Assembly (NCBI GenBank): GCA_035501735.1
Contig: DATJVR010000064.1
Span: 1-64,000 of the forward strand
Origin: PNAI01 sp035501735
GTDB taxonomy: Bacteria > Pseudomonadota > Alphaproteobacteria > Rhizobiales > Xanthobacteraceae
Reading direction: 5' to 3'
DNA length: 64,000 nt
Both the position numbers and the translations under genes were made by a program. How positions within the stretch are numbered: position 1 is the stretch's first letter; every line of letters starts with the position of its first letter. The notes below the pieces were generated by a model that was not told the origin of the DNA, did no database searches, and worked only from the letters and a program-made list of their open reading frames with translations. This document shows, one piece after another, positions 8,738 to 16,894 of this stretch.

Positions 8738-9784
8738 TCAGCGCGCCACTAGATCGCGTGTGATCTCGGCAAGCCGCGCTACGCCGCAAAGCTGCATCGT
8801 GCGGATCAATTCGTCACGCAGGTGCACAAGGACTGCCTGCACACCGTCGGCTCCGCTCGTGGCCAGGCCCCAAAGCACCGGCCGGCCGATCAGCACCGCG
8901 CGCGCACCAAGCGCGAGCGCCTTCACGATGTCGGTGCCGCGGCGGATCCCGCCATCCACATAGACCTCGGCTTTGCTCGCGATCGCATCGACGACCTCGG
9001 CGCATGCATCCGCCGTGGTCACGGTCGTATCGAGATGGCGGCCGCCGTGATTGGAAACAATGACCGCCTTTGCGCCAAGCTCGACACAGCGCACGGCATC
9101 ATCGCCGCGCAGCACGCCCTTGACGATCACGTCCATCGGCGCGCGCTTGATCAACCATTCGAGCTCGCGCCAGGTGGTGGGGAAATTCACCTTGCCCTTG
9201 AACTCCGGATCATAGGCTGTGCGCGCCATCGGCGCGCCCGGCATGTTGACGTTACGAATATCAGGCGACGGCACAAACGGCGCGCGCATCTGCCGCGGAC
9301 TTGAGCCGTAGACCTGATTGTCGACTGTGAGAACCAGCGCGCGGAATTGCGCAGCCGCAACCCGATCGATCAGTGCCTCGATCTCTCTCCGATTGGGCCA
9401 CATGTAAAGTTGAAACCACTGCGCCGTGTCACCGCGTTCAGCCGCGACGTCTTCCAGGGGCACATTTGCGCTCGTCGCCAGCACATATGGCGCACCGGCG
9501 GCAGCCGCTCCGCGTGCGGTGGCGCATTCGCCCTCTTTATGGAACAGCCGATGCCGGCCCATGGGCGCCACCATGATCGGCATGGCGGCTCTGGTCCCGA
9601 GCAGGCTGACGCTGAGGTCGACGTTGCTGATGTCCCGCAGGACACGGGGTCGAAGCCGCAACCGTCGCCACGCTGCGACATTTTCCGCTGCCGTGATCTC
9701 GTCGTCCGCGCCCGTGGCACAAAAAGCGAACGACGGCGCCGCCAGCTTGGCGCGGGCTTCCTCTTCCAAGGCATCGAAGTCCAT
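8738..9784 (-). CDS. FMN-dependent alpha-hydroxy-acid oxidoreductase with altered substrate pocket
   Basis: TIM-barrel flavoprotein of the lactate dehydrogenase/glycolate oxidase/lactate monooxygenase family, 348 aa. The catalytic set is present: Asp155, Lys223 (IVKGV), His247 and Arg250 in SNHGGRHLD, plus the phosphate-binding DGGIRRG and GRPVLWGL. By alignment with spinach glycolate oxidase, three substrate-contact residues differ: Tyr24 is Phe21, Tyr129 is Trp129, and Arg163-Arg164 are Ser-Ser (GSSPR). The family oxidises 2-hydroxy acids, but this pocket should not accept simple glycolate or lactate in the usual way. The start could also be ATG 9811; the shorter start fits the family better. 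Confidence 0.88.
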   Translation of the reverse strand: MDFDALEEEARAKLAAPSFAFCATGADDEITAAENVAAWRRLRLRPRVLRDISNVDLSVSLLGTRAAMPIMVAPMGRHRLFHKEGECATARGAAAAGAPYVLATSANVPLEDVAAERGDTAQWFQLYMWPNRREIEALIDRVAAAQFRALVLTVDNQVYGSSPRQMRAPFVPSPDIRNVNMPGAPMARTAYDPEFKGKVNFPTTWRELEWLIKRAPMDVIVKGVLRGDDAVRCVELGAKAVIVSNHGGRHLDTTVTTADACAEVVDAIASKAEVYVDGGIRRGTDIVKALALGARAVLIGRPVLWGLATSGADGVQAVLVHLRDELIRTMQLCGVARLAEITRDLVAR

Positions 9785-9902
9785 ACAGTCCACGAACGAC
9801 CCCCGACACATCAATCCGCTTCACCACACGGATCACGGAAATGCGCTGTGCTTGCACACCCGACCGTGGCAGGTTCGGAGTGATCAAGAAAGCAGGTTTT
9901 TC

Positions 9903-10754
9903 ATGGCCTCCTCCCGCCCGTCTATCGCCGACAAACGCCGCACCTTTCGCAAACTGCACGAAGCCGGTTGTTTCGTCATCCCCAACCCATGGAACGTAGG
10001 CACTGCACGCTATTTGCAAGGACTCGGATTCAAGGCGCTGGCCACCACCAGCTCCGGCCACGCCCATTCGCAGGGTTATGCCGACGGCCAACAGTCGATC
10101 GACGAAGTGCTCGCGCATTACCGCGAGCTCGCCGCCGCGACCGATATCCCGCTGAACGCCGACTTCGAAAATGGCTTTGCCGACGATCCCGACCGCGTCG
10201 CCGAGAATGTAACCCGCTGCATTGCGACGGGAGTGGCGGGTCTTTCGATCGAGGATTCGCCCAACAATTCGACCACCCCTCTTTATGACTTCGATCTGTC
10301 GCTCGCGCGCGTGAAGGCGGCGCGCGCGGCGATCGACAAAGCCGGTGGCGAGGTGGTCTTCACCGCGCGCACGGAAGGATTCATCCGCGGACGTCCGGAC
10401 CTTGAGGAAACCATCCGCCGGCTGAAGGCCTTTGCCGATGCCGGCGCCGATTGTCTCTATTCGCCCGGCATCAAGACGCGCGAGCAGATCGAGGCGACGG
10501 TGAAAGCCGTCGCGCCCAAGGCCGTCAACTTCCTCAACAGCGGATTGTTCGGTTTCACCGTGAGCGACCTTGCCGCCATGGGCGTGCGCCGCATCAGCGT
10601 TGGCGGCTCGCTCGCGCGCGTGGCCATGCATGCCTTCATCAAGACCGCACGCCAAATCGCCAACGAAGGCAAGTTCGACGGCTTCGCAGATCTGATCACC
10701 AATCCGGAGCTGAACGCTTTCTTCCTTGAAGACCGTAAAAAGCACCAGCCGTGA
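9903..10754 (+). CDS. Isocitrate lyase/PEP mutase superfamily protein
   Basis: 283-aa TIM-barrel protein of the PEP mutase/methylisocitrate lyase superfamily. Visible are PNPWNVGTARYLQGLGFKAL, the acidic metal site region LNADFENGFAD, GLSIEDSPN and FTARTEGF. The loop that in isocitrate and methylisocitrate lyases carries the catalytic KKCGH is here a short PNNSTTPLYDF loop without cysteine, so a lyase of those exact types is unlikely; hydrolase or oxaloacetate-decarboxylase-like activity is possible. The stop overlaps the start of the next gene (GTGA), implying translational coupling with the GNAT protein. The real start is ATG 9903; upstream in-frame codons run through the opposite gene. Confidence 0.85.
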   Translation: MASSRPSIADKRRTFRKLHEAGCFVIPNPWNVGTARYLQGLGFKALATTSSGHAHSQGYADGQQSIDEVLAHYRELAAATDIPLNADFENGFADDPDRVAENVTRCIATGVAGLSIEDSPNNSTTPLYDFDLSLARVKAARAAIDKAGGEVVFTARTEGFIRGRPDLEETIRRLKAFADAGADCLYSPGIKTREQIEATVKAVAPKAVNFLNSGLFGFTVSDLAAMGVRRISVGGSLARVAMHAFIKTARQIANEGKFDGFADLITNPELNAFFLEDRKKHQP

Positions 10755-11427
10755 CGTCAAATGAGATTCCGGTCGGCCCGGTCGTCGATCCGACACCCGC
10801 GCAACTGCCCGGGCCAGCAAAACTTCCTGGCCGCTACGGCACGGTAGCGCGGCTCGAAGCTCGATCGCACGGCGCCAGCCTTTGGGAGGCGGTGCGCGGC
10901 CACGACAGGATTTGGGCCTATCTTTCGTACGGCCCTTTTGCCGATTTCAAGAGTTTCTCAAACTGGCTCAGCGAACGCGAGAAATTGAAGGATCCCTATT
11001 ACTACGTCGTGCTCGATACGAATGACGGCGCGGTCGGCCTGATGACGCTCGTGAACATTCAGCCGGCCATGCGCTCGGTGGAAGTCGGCCATATCCTTTA
11101 CAGCCCCGCACTCCAGCGCACCGCGCTCGCCACCGAAGCGCAATACCTGCTGACTCGCTACGTGTTCGAAACGCTCGGCTACCGGCGCTACGAGTGGAAA
11201 TGTAACGCGCTCAACCAGCCCTCCTATCGCGCCGCTTTACGTTTTGGCTTTACCTTCGAGGGCGTATTCCGCCAGCACATGATCGTCAAAGGCCGCAGCC
11301 GCGATACCGCCTGGTTCTCCATGCTCGACAGCGATGGCCCGCGCGCAAAGCCGCCTTTGAACGCTGGCTCGCGCCGGAAAATTTCGATAGGGAAGGAAAG
11401 CAGAAGAAAAAATTGGGCGAGCCCTAG
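10751..11427 (+). CDS. GNAT N-acetyltransferase (RimJ/RimL-like), with a probable one-base frameshift
   Basis: N-acetyltransferase of the RimJ/RimL type, acting on an unknown amine or ribosomal-protein-like acceptor. The core is visible in VGLMTLVNIQPAMRSVEVGHILYSP, the acetyl-CoA loop region LQRTALATEAQYLL, and YEWKCNALNQPSYRAALRFGFTFEG. The GTG start overlaps the preceding stop. After codon 195 (GAT, 11333-11335) the frame becomes low-complexity and runs 95 bases into the next gene; inserting one T after 11335 restores a sensible tail (DWPARKAAFERWLAPENF) ending at TAG 11425-11427. I therefore place the natural end there, about 225 aa. Either a true single-base deletion or a sequencing error. 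Confidence 0.82.
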
Positions 11428-11456
11428 CACCGCGACGGCCGAACAGGGGGGACCTC

Positions 11457-12440
11457 ATGCACATCTTGATCACTGGCGCTGCCGGAATGATCGGTCGGAA
11501 ACTCACTGGCCGCCTGGTCAAGGAAGGCACCCTCCATGGCCGAGCCATTGAGCGCCTCACGCTGACCGACATCGTGTCGCCGGAGAAACCCGCAGGGTTC
11601 CGCGGAACAGTCGTCACCATCGCCGCCGATTTGCCGGCGCCCGGCGTTGCGCAGAAGCTCGTCACCGACCGGCCGGATACGGTCTTTCACCTCGCCGGAG
11701 TCGTGTCGGCAGAGGCCGAGCTCGACATGGAGAAGGGATATCGCGTCAACCTCGACGGCACCCGTATGCTGCTCGACGCGATTCGCGCGGTCCGCGATGG
11801 CTATAAGCCGCGCTTCGTCTACACCTCATCCTGCGCCGTATTCGGCGCGCCATTCCCCGACGCCATCCCCGATGATTTCCACCTCACCCCGCTGACCTCC
11901 TACGGCAGCGCGAAGGCGATGTGCGAACTGCTGCTTGCCGATTACACGCGGCGCGGCTTCCTCGACGGCGTGGGTTTGCGCCTGCCGGCGATCTGCGTCC
12001 GGCCCGGCAAGCCGAACCAAGCCGCGTCCGGATTTTTTTCGGGCATCATCCGCGAACCGCTCGCCGGCCACGAGGCCCTTCTGCCGGTTCCCGACGCCAC
12101 GCTCCACACTCACGCGAGTCCGCGCGCGGCCGTGTCCTATCTCATCCACGCCGCAGGACTTTCGCGCGAGCAGCTCGGCCCGCGCATCAATCTGACCATG
12201 CCGGGCGTATGCTGCACCGTCGCCGAACAGATCGACGCCCTCCGCCGTATTGCCGGACCGGCGGTCGCGGCGCGCATACGACGCGCTCCCGATGAACTGG
12301 TCGCCCGCATCGTCGCCGGCTGGCCGCATCGCTTTGATGCCCGGCGTGCGCTATCCTTTGGCTTCCGTCCGGAAAAATCCTTCGACGAAATCATCCGCAT
12401 TCACATCGAGGAAGACCTCGGCGGTAAAATCACGGCTTAG
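11457..12440 (+). CDS. denD: NAD-dependent epimerase/dehydratase family protein, D-erythronate dehydrogenase (DenD)-like
   Basis: Extended short-chain dehydrogenase, 327 aa. Rossmann motif ITGAAGMIG at the N-terminus, TSSCAVFG, and the catalytic YGSAK with the upstream serine. Overall arrangement (FHLAGVVSAEAELD, NLDGTRMLLDAIR, RPGKPNQAASGFFSGIIREPL) matches the D-erythronate dehydrogenase subgroup, which oxidises D-erythronate at C2 in four-carbon acid sugar catabolism. The usual OtnK kinase and OtnC aldolase-like partners are not in this window, so the symbol is by resemblance only. ATG 11457 follows a strong GGGGGGA ribosome site. It sits in a forward run from 9.9 to 14.8 kb. Confidence 0.82.
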   Translation: MHILITGAAGMIGRKLTGRLVKEGTLHGRAIERLTLTDIVSPEKPAGFRGTVVTIAADLPAPGVAQKLVTDRPDTVFHLAGVVSAEAELDMEKGYRVNLDGTRMLLDAIRAVRDGYKPRFVYTSSCAVFGAPFPDAIPDDFHLTPLTSYGSAKAMCELLLADYTRRGFLDGVGLRLPAICVRPGKPNQAASGFFSGIIREPLAGHEALLPVPDATLHTHASPRAAVSYLIHAAGLSREQLGPRINLTMPGVCCTVAEQIDALRRIAGPAVAARIRRAPDELVARIVAGWPHRFDARRALSFGFRPEKSFDEIIRIHIEEDLGGKITA

Positions 12441-12445
12441 TCGCT

Positions 12446-13159
12446 ATGCAATTCCCCGCCCCGCTCGTCCCGGCCACATTGATCAAACGCTACAAGCGTT
12501 TTCTCGCCGATGTGACCCTGCCGAGTGGCGAGACCATTACCGCGCATGTGGCCAATCCCGGCGCCATGACGGGATTGGCATCACCCGGCGCGCGCGTGTG
12601 GCTCTCCAAATCCGGCAATCCGGCCCGCAAGTTCCCCTATTCCTGGGAACTGGTCGAAGTCGATTTCGGTGCCGGACCCGAGCTGGCCGGCGTCAACACC
12701 GCCCATCCCAACGCGCTGATCGGCGCGGCGCTTGCCGCAAACGCCATCCCCGAGCTTTCCGGCTACGATTCCGTTCGGCGCGAAGTGAAATACGGCAAGA
12801 ACTCGCGCGTCGATTTTCTGCTCGAAGGGTTGTCGCGCCCGCGCTGCTATCTGGAAATCAAGAACGTGCACCTGATGCGAAAGCCCGGCCTTGCTGAATT
12901 TCCCGACGCCGTCACCGCACGCGGGACCAAACATCTCGACGAGCTGGCCGATAGGGTCGCCGACGGCGCGCGCGCCGTCATGCTTTACGTGATCCAGATC
13001 GGCTCCGCCGATCGATTTGCGCTCGCGCGCGATATCGATGCCCGTTACGGCAGCGCTTTCGACCGCGCCCGGGCCGCCGGCGTCGAAGCACTGGCGTACC
13101 GATGCACGCTGCGCCGCGACGGCATCGAAGTGACCACGCCCGTGCCCATTGTCGATTGA
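12446..13159 (+). CDS. sfsA: DNA/RNA nuclease SfsA
   Basis: SfsA (sugar fermentation stimulation protein), 237 aa, usual length. N-terminal OB-like part with RYKRFLADVTLPSGETITAHVANPGAM, and a C-terminal PD-(D/E)XK-type core: Asp in SRVDFLL and Glu-x-Lys in CYLEIKNVHL. Also typical are FPDAVTARGTKHLDEL and the ending YRCTLRRDGIEV. The family was named from E. coli maltose phenotypes; biochemical work on homologues points to nucleic-acid binding and nuclease activity. The start ATG is only five bases after the denD-like stop, so the two are probably cotranscribed. Confidence 0.95.
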   Translation: MQFPAPLVPATLIKRYKRFLADVTLPSGETITAHVANPGAMTGLASPGARVWLSKSGNPARKFPYSWELVEVDFGAGPELAGVNTAHPNALIGAALAANAIPELSGYDSVRREVKYGKNSRVDFLLEGLSRPRCYLEIKNVHLMRKPGLAEFPDAVTARGTKHLDELADRVADGARAVMLYVIQIGSADRFALARDIDARYGSAFDRARAAGVEALAYRCTLRRDGIEVTTPVPIVD

Positions 13160-13207
13160 TGCGGCTTCGGCTTGCACTCACGCCGCTATTCCTTACATTA
13201 ATGGACC

Positions 13208-14032
13208 ATGACCTACGTCGACGCCAGGACCGCGCCACCGCGTAAAACCGGACAGATCAAGCTGCATGGCGCCGACGCCTTTGCCGGCATGCGCAAGGCC
13301 GGCCAGCTGGTCGCCAAATGCCTGGACATGCTGGTAGACGAAGTACGACCCGGCGTGCCGACCGAAAAGATCGATCGCCTGGTGCTCGAATACGCACTCG
13401 ATCATGGCGCGCTGCCGGCAACCTTGATGTACCGCGGCTACAAGAAAGCGACCTGCACCTCCGTCAACCATGTCGTCTGTCACGGCATTCCGAGCGACAA
13501 GCCGCTGAAAGAGGGCGACATCGTCAATGTCGACGTCACGCTCATTCTCGATGGCTGGCATGGAGATTCGAGCCGCATGTACGCGGTGGGTGCAATTCCG
13601 CGCCGCGCCGAACGACTGATCGACGTCACCTACGAGGCCATGATGCGCGGTATCGCCGCGATCCGGCCAGGCGGCACGACCGGGGACATCGGCGCCGCCA
13701 TACAAAGCTACGTCGAGGCCCAGCACATGAGCGTGGTGCGCGACTTTTGCGGCCACGGCCTCGGCCGACTGTTCCACGATGAACCGAACATCGTTCACAT
13801 CGGCCGGCCGGGCGAAGGGATCGTTTTGCGGCCAGGCATGTTTTTTACGGTCGAGCCGATGATCAACCTTGGCCGGCCGCACGTGAAAGTGCTCTCCGAC
13901 GGCTGGACCGCGGTCACCCGCGACCGTTCGCTGTCCGCCCAGTTCGAGCACACGATCGGCGTGACGCAGAACGGCGTCGAAGTCTTCACCACATCGCCCC
14001 TGGGGCTTCACAAGCCACCCTATACCTCTTGA
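13208..14032 (+). CDS. map: Methionine aminopeptidase, type I
   Basis: Removes the initiator methionine from nascent proteins; cytosolic pita-bread metalloprotease. All five metal ligands are present at the spacing of the E. coli enzyme plus 12: Asp109, Asp120, His183, Glu216 and Glu247; His92 matches the conserved substrate-site histidine. The length (274 aa) includes a short N-terminal extension usual in alphaproteobacteria. ATG 13208 begins MTYVDARTAPP, a typical start. Followed by radC, the gene order map-radC being common in Rhizobiales; sfsA-map-radC is a familiar neighbourhood. Confidence 0.97.
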   Translation: MTYVDARTAPPRKTGQIKLHGADAFAGMRKAGQLVAKCLDMLVDEVRPGVPTEKIDRLVLEYALDHGALPATLMYRGYKKATCTSVNHVVCHGIPSDKPLKEGDIVNVDVTLILDGWHGDSSRMYAVGAIPRRAERLIDVTYEAMMRGIAAIRPGGTTGDIGAAIQSYVEAQHMSVVRDFCGHGLGRLFHDEPNIVHIGRPGEGIVLRPGMFFTVEPMINLGRPHVKVLSDGWTAVTRDRSLSAQFEHTIGVTQNGVEVFTTSPLGLHKPPYTS

Positions 14033-14124
14033 GTTTGGCCACGCGGCCGGCAAGAAAGCATGCTAGCGTTATTCCACAGAGATACGGCGCGCATTGCCGT
14101 ACGTCGTGGTGTTGCCAGGAAGTC

Positions 14125-14841
14125 ATGCCCAAGAATGTCCGCGTGAAATCTTCCGGCCTATCGGAAGCAACTCCGCATTATTACGGTCACCGCGAACGTC
14201 TTCGCGCGCGCTTTCGCGAGGCGGGCAGCGAAGCCGTGAGCGACTATGAGCTTCTCGAACTGGTCTTGTTCCGCGCCATCCCGCAGCGCGACGTCAAACC
14301 GCTCGCCAAGGAATTGATTGCCAAATTCGACTCGTTCGCAGAAGTCGTCGCGGCACCCGCAAAGCGGCTGACGGAAGTGAAGGGCATCGGCGACGCGGCG
14401 ATCACCGAACTGAAAATCGTGCACGCGGCGGCAAGCCGGATCGCGCGTGGGCATCTCAAGGGACGGCCGGTACTCTCATCGTGGTCGACCGTGCTCGATT
14501 ATTGCCGCACCGCCATGGCGTTCGCCGATAAAGAACAGTTTCGCGTGCTGTTCCTCGACAAGCGCAACCAACTGATCGCCGACGAATTGCAGCAGGTCGG
14601 CACCGTAGACCACACGCCGGTCTACCCGCGCGAAGTGGTCAAACGCGCGCTCGAATTGTCCTCCACTGCGATCATCCTCGTGCACAATCACCCTTCCGGC
14701 GATCCGACGCCGTCGCGCGCCGATATCGAGATGACCCAATCGCTTGCGGAGATAGCAAAACCGCTCGGCATTTCCGTGCACGACCACATCATCGTGGGCA
14801 AGGAGGGCCACGCGAGCCTCAAGGGCATGAAGCTGATCTAG
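14125..14841 (+). CDS. radC: RadC family protein (JAB/MPN domain)
   Basis: 238-aa RadC-type protein. The N-terminal helix-hairpin-helix region (LTEVKGIGDAAITELKI) suggests DNA binding; the C-terminal JAMM-type motif is intact: HNHPSGDPTPSRADIEMT with His-x-His and the distal Asp. The family is named for a DNA-repair phenotype later reassigned, so its biochemical role remains open. The frame is open back to map, but ATG 14125 has AGGAAG immediately upstream and gives the standard N-terminus. It is the last gene of the forward run; the opposing amidohydrolase ends 10 bases further. Confidence 0.93.
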   Translation: MPKNVRVKSSGLSEATPHYYGHRERLRARFREAGSEAVSDYELLELVLFRAIPQRDVKPLAKELIAKFDSFAEVVAAPAKRLTEVKGIGDAAITELKIVHAAASRIARGHLKGRPVLSSWSTVLDYCRTAMAFADKEQFRVLFLDKRNQLIADELQQVGTVDHTPVYPREVVKRALELSSTAIILVHNHPSGDPTPSRADIEMTQSLAEIAKPLGISVHDHIIVGKEGHASLKGMKLI

Positions 14842-14851
14842 ACGCAGGCTC

Positions 14852-15727
14852 TCAGGCTCTCTGCTTCTCGTAGAGGCGGCAAGGATTGTCGACCATCAGC
14901 TTGCGGCGTAAATCGTCGGACGGCGCCATTTCGCCGATGATATCGACCATTTGCCCATCATCCGGGATCGGCCCCTTATGATGGGGATGCGGCCAGTCGG
15001 TGCCCCACACCACGCGATCGGGAAACTCGGAGACGAGCTTGCGCGCGAATGGTATCGCGTCCGCATAGGGCGGTCCGGCGCGTGTGATGCGGTCGCATCC
15101 GCTGACCTTCACCCAGAATTTGTCGTTCTGCATCAGACGCAACAGACTTTGGAACGACGCCTGCTCAAACCCCAACCCGGCGTCGACCCGGCCGATATGG
15201 TCGATGACGACGGGCACCGGCGAGCGCGCGAGTGCCGGCGCCATGTCGGGAAGCAGCGCGCCGTCCATATGGATTTGCAGATGCCAGTCAATAGCCGCAA
15301 GCCGCGGCACGAACGCCATCACCTGCTCGAACGTATAGTCGCGATGCAGATGCGGCATGAAATTGTAGCGCACGCCGCGGAATCCCAGCCGGTCGAGCCG
15401 CCGCAAATCGCCATCGCTCACGGTCGTCGGCAGCAGCGCCACGCCGAGGTAGCTGCCGCCTTTCGCGGCGAGCGCATCCTCGGTGACGCGCAGGTCAAAA
15501 CCGTGCGTGGCCGTATGCACGATCACGCAGCGCTCGATGCCGAGCATTGCGTGCAGCGCGAACAGTTTTTCCTTCGGCGCGTCGACGAAGTTGATCGGCG
15601 CCGTTGCGGCGTAAGGAAATTTCTCCGTAGGCCCCAACACATGGCAATGCGTATCCCAGGAGCCCGGCGGCAGCCGCAGCTTCGGTCTGTTCGGATTGAG
15701 CTTAAAGGAGAGAACGCGCTCGCTCAC
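14852..15727 (-). CDS. Amidohydrolase family protein, 2-pyrone-4,6-dicarboxylate hydrolase-like
   Basis: Amidohydrolase_2 TIM barrel, 291 aa. The first-strand metal motif is intact (WDTHCHVLGP), as in LigI and related 2-pyrone-4,6-dicarboxylate lactonases. Further likely catalytic residues are in YNFMPHLHRDY, IHMDGALLPDM, VIDHIGRVD, and the last-strand Asp in WGTDWPHPH. LigI itself hydrolyses 2-pyrone-4,6-dicarboxylate in the protocatechuate 4,5-cleavage pathway; many homologues act on other cyclic or dicarboxylic compounds. The start is GTG (15725-15727). The stop of the upstream binding-protein gene lies five bases before it, so the two form an operon with the binding protein likely importing the substrate. 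Confidence 0.85.
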   Translation of the reverse strand: MSERVLSFKLNPNRPKLRLPPGSWDTHCHVLGPTEKFPYAATAPINFVDAPKEKLFALHAMLGIERCVIVHTATHGFDLRVTEDALAAKGGSYLGVALLPTTVSDGDLRRLDRLGFRGVRYNFMPHLHRDYTFEQVMAFVPRLAAIDWHLQIHMDGALLPDMAPALARSPVPVVIDHIGRVDAGLGFEQASFQSLLRLMQNDKFWVKVSGCDRITRAGPPYADAIPFARKLVSEFPDRVVWGTDWPHPHHKGPIPDDGQMVDIIGEMAPSDDLRRKLMVDNPCRLYEKQRA

Positions 15728-15732
15728 CGCGA

Positions 15733-16776
15733 TCAGTCGCCCTGTTGCTTATGCGCTGTCTCCCAGAACAGATCCTTCCAGCTTCCCAGCTTGTCTTTCA
15801 GGTAGCCGGTGCGGTTGAGAAACGCCGCGAAGGTCGCGATCCGTTTCGGCTGCGAGGTAAACTCGAAGCCCGGATCGTCGAGCAGTGCGACCAGCTCGTC
15901 GACCGTCTCGGTTGCCTTCTGCGCGTCTTTCCACAGCGTCGCGGCGGCGCGCTTGTCCGCATTGGCGACCTTGATCGATTCATCCAACGCATTGGACACC
16001 GCCTGGAACAAAGTCGGATTTTTCTCTTTTGTGGCCTTGGTCGCCAACAACGTGATTTGCGTGAGCTGGCCGCCGAAAACTTCGCGACTGTCGGTGATGA
16101 TGTGAGCGCCGGGCAGCTTCAGGCCGCGCGCGGTGAACGGCTGGACGGCGATATGCGCCGTTATGGTGGATTTGCCGTAGCCGGCCGACATCGCTGCGAC
16201 CGCATCCGGATGCCCGAGCGATACGGTAAGATGGTCGAGCCGCGTCGGATCGTTCCACAGCTTCTCCGACGCCATCTCCAGCATCATGGCATTGAACGAG
16301 ATCCGAACGGTCGGAACCGCGATGCGATCCTTATCGGTGAAATCGGCGATGGTCTTCACGTTTGGATTGATGGTGTAGAGCGTCATGGCGCCGTTAGACA
16401 CGGTGCCGACGGCCCTGACCTCTTGCGGCGTGCCTTTGGTTTTGGCCCAGAGCGTGAGCAGCGACGGCAGCGCCGCCGTGCCGTAATCGGCCGAGCCCGA
16501 AATGATCGCATCGATGACGGGTCCCGGCCCGCTGAGCGAAGTTGCGGTCGCTTCGATCTTGCCGAGCCCGAGCTTGGTCGCTTCTTTTTGCAGAATGCCG
16601 CCGGTGACCATTTCGTCGACCGGGAGGTAAAGCAGTCCGCGCTGCTGGACGAAAGTGACCTTGAGCGGCGTCTGCGCGCGCACGATCGCTGGCGCAGCCA
16701 GCAGACTCGCGCCGCCGGCCATCGTAGCCAAGCTTTGCCGCCGGCTCAGCAGCCTATCTGCGAATTTCCTTGGCAT
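15733..16776 (-). CDS. Tat-exported ABC transporter substrate-binding protein (NMT1/SsuA-like)
   Basis: Periplasmic solute-binding protein, 347 aa, of the NMT1/THI5-like group that serves nitrate-, sulfonate- and taurine-type ABC importers. The N-terminus carries a twin-arginine signal (LSRRQSLATMAG then a hydrophobic stretch ending AIVRAQT). No ATP-binding or permease gene lies beside it, so it is an orphan that must share a membrane partner elsewhere. Tight linkage (five bases) to the LigI-like amidohydrolase suggests uptake of an aromatic-derived acid. Confidence 0.85.
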   Translation of the reverse strand: MPRKFADRLLSRRQSLATMAGGASLLAAPAIVRAQTPLKVTFVQQRGLLYLPVDEMVTGGILQKEATKLGLGKIEATATSLSGPGPVIDAIISGSADYGTAALPSLLTLWAKTKGTPQEVRAVGTVSNGAMTLYTINPNVKTIADFTDKDRIAVPTVRISFNAMMLEMASEKLWNDPTRLDHLTVSLGHPDAVAAMSAGYGKSTITAHIAVQPFTARGLKLPGAHIITDSREVFGGQLTQITLLATKATKEKNPTLFQAVSNALDESIKVANADKRAAATLWKDAQKATETVDELVALLDDPGFEFTSQPKRIATFAAFLNRTGYLKDKLGSWKDLFWETAHKQQGD

Positions 16777-16860
16777 CGTTTCGTCTCCCTCGATCTATTC
16801 GTTTCGCATTGAATCATCAGCCTTGTCGCCATGATAGGCGACCTTGCATGCGGGAACAAT

Positions 16861-16880
16861 CAATCCGTCCTGACGGATTG
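16861..16880 (-). terminator. Hairpin downstream of the HpaB-family gene
   Basis: Perfect 8-bp stem CAATCCGT / ACGGATTG with a four-base loop, 15 bases beyond the stop of the monooxygenase gene on the minus strand. Read on that strand it is followed by ATTGTT, not a long T-tract, so it is a weak intrinsic terminator or attenuating hairpin between that gene and the binding-protein gene. Confidence 0.45.
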
Positions 16881-16894
16881 TCGCGCCGCATCGC

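Noticed and set aside
15745..16812. A long plus-strand frame of 355 codons
   Set aside because: Antisense to the Tat-exported binding protein, which has a clear signal peptide and family sequence.
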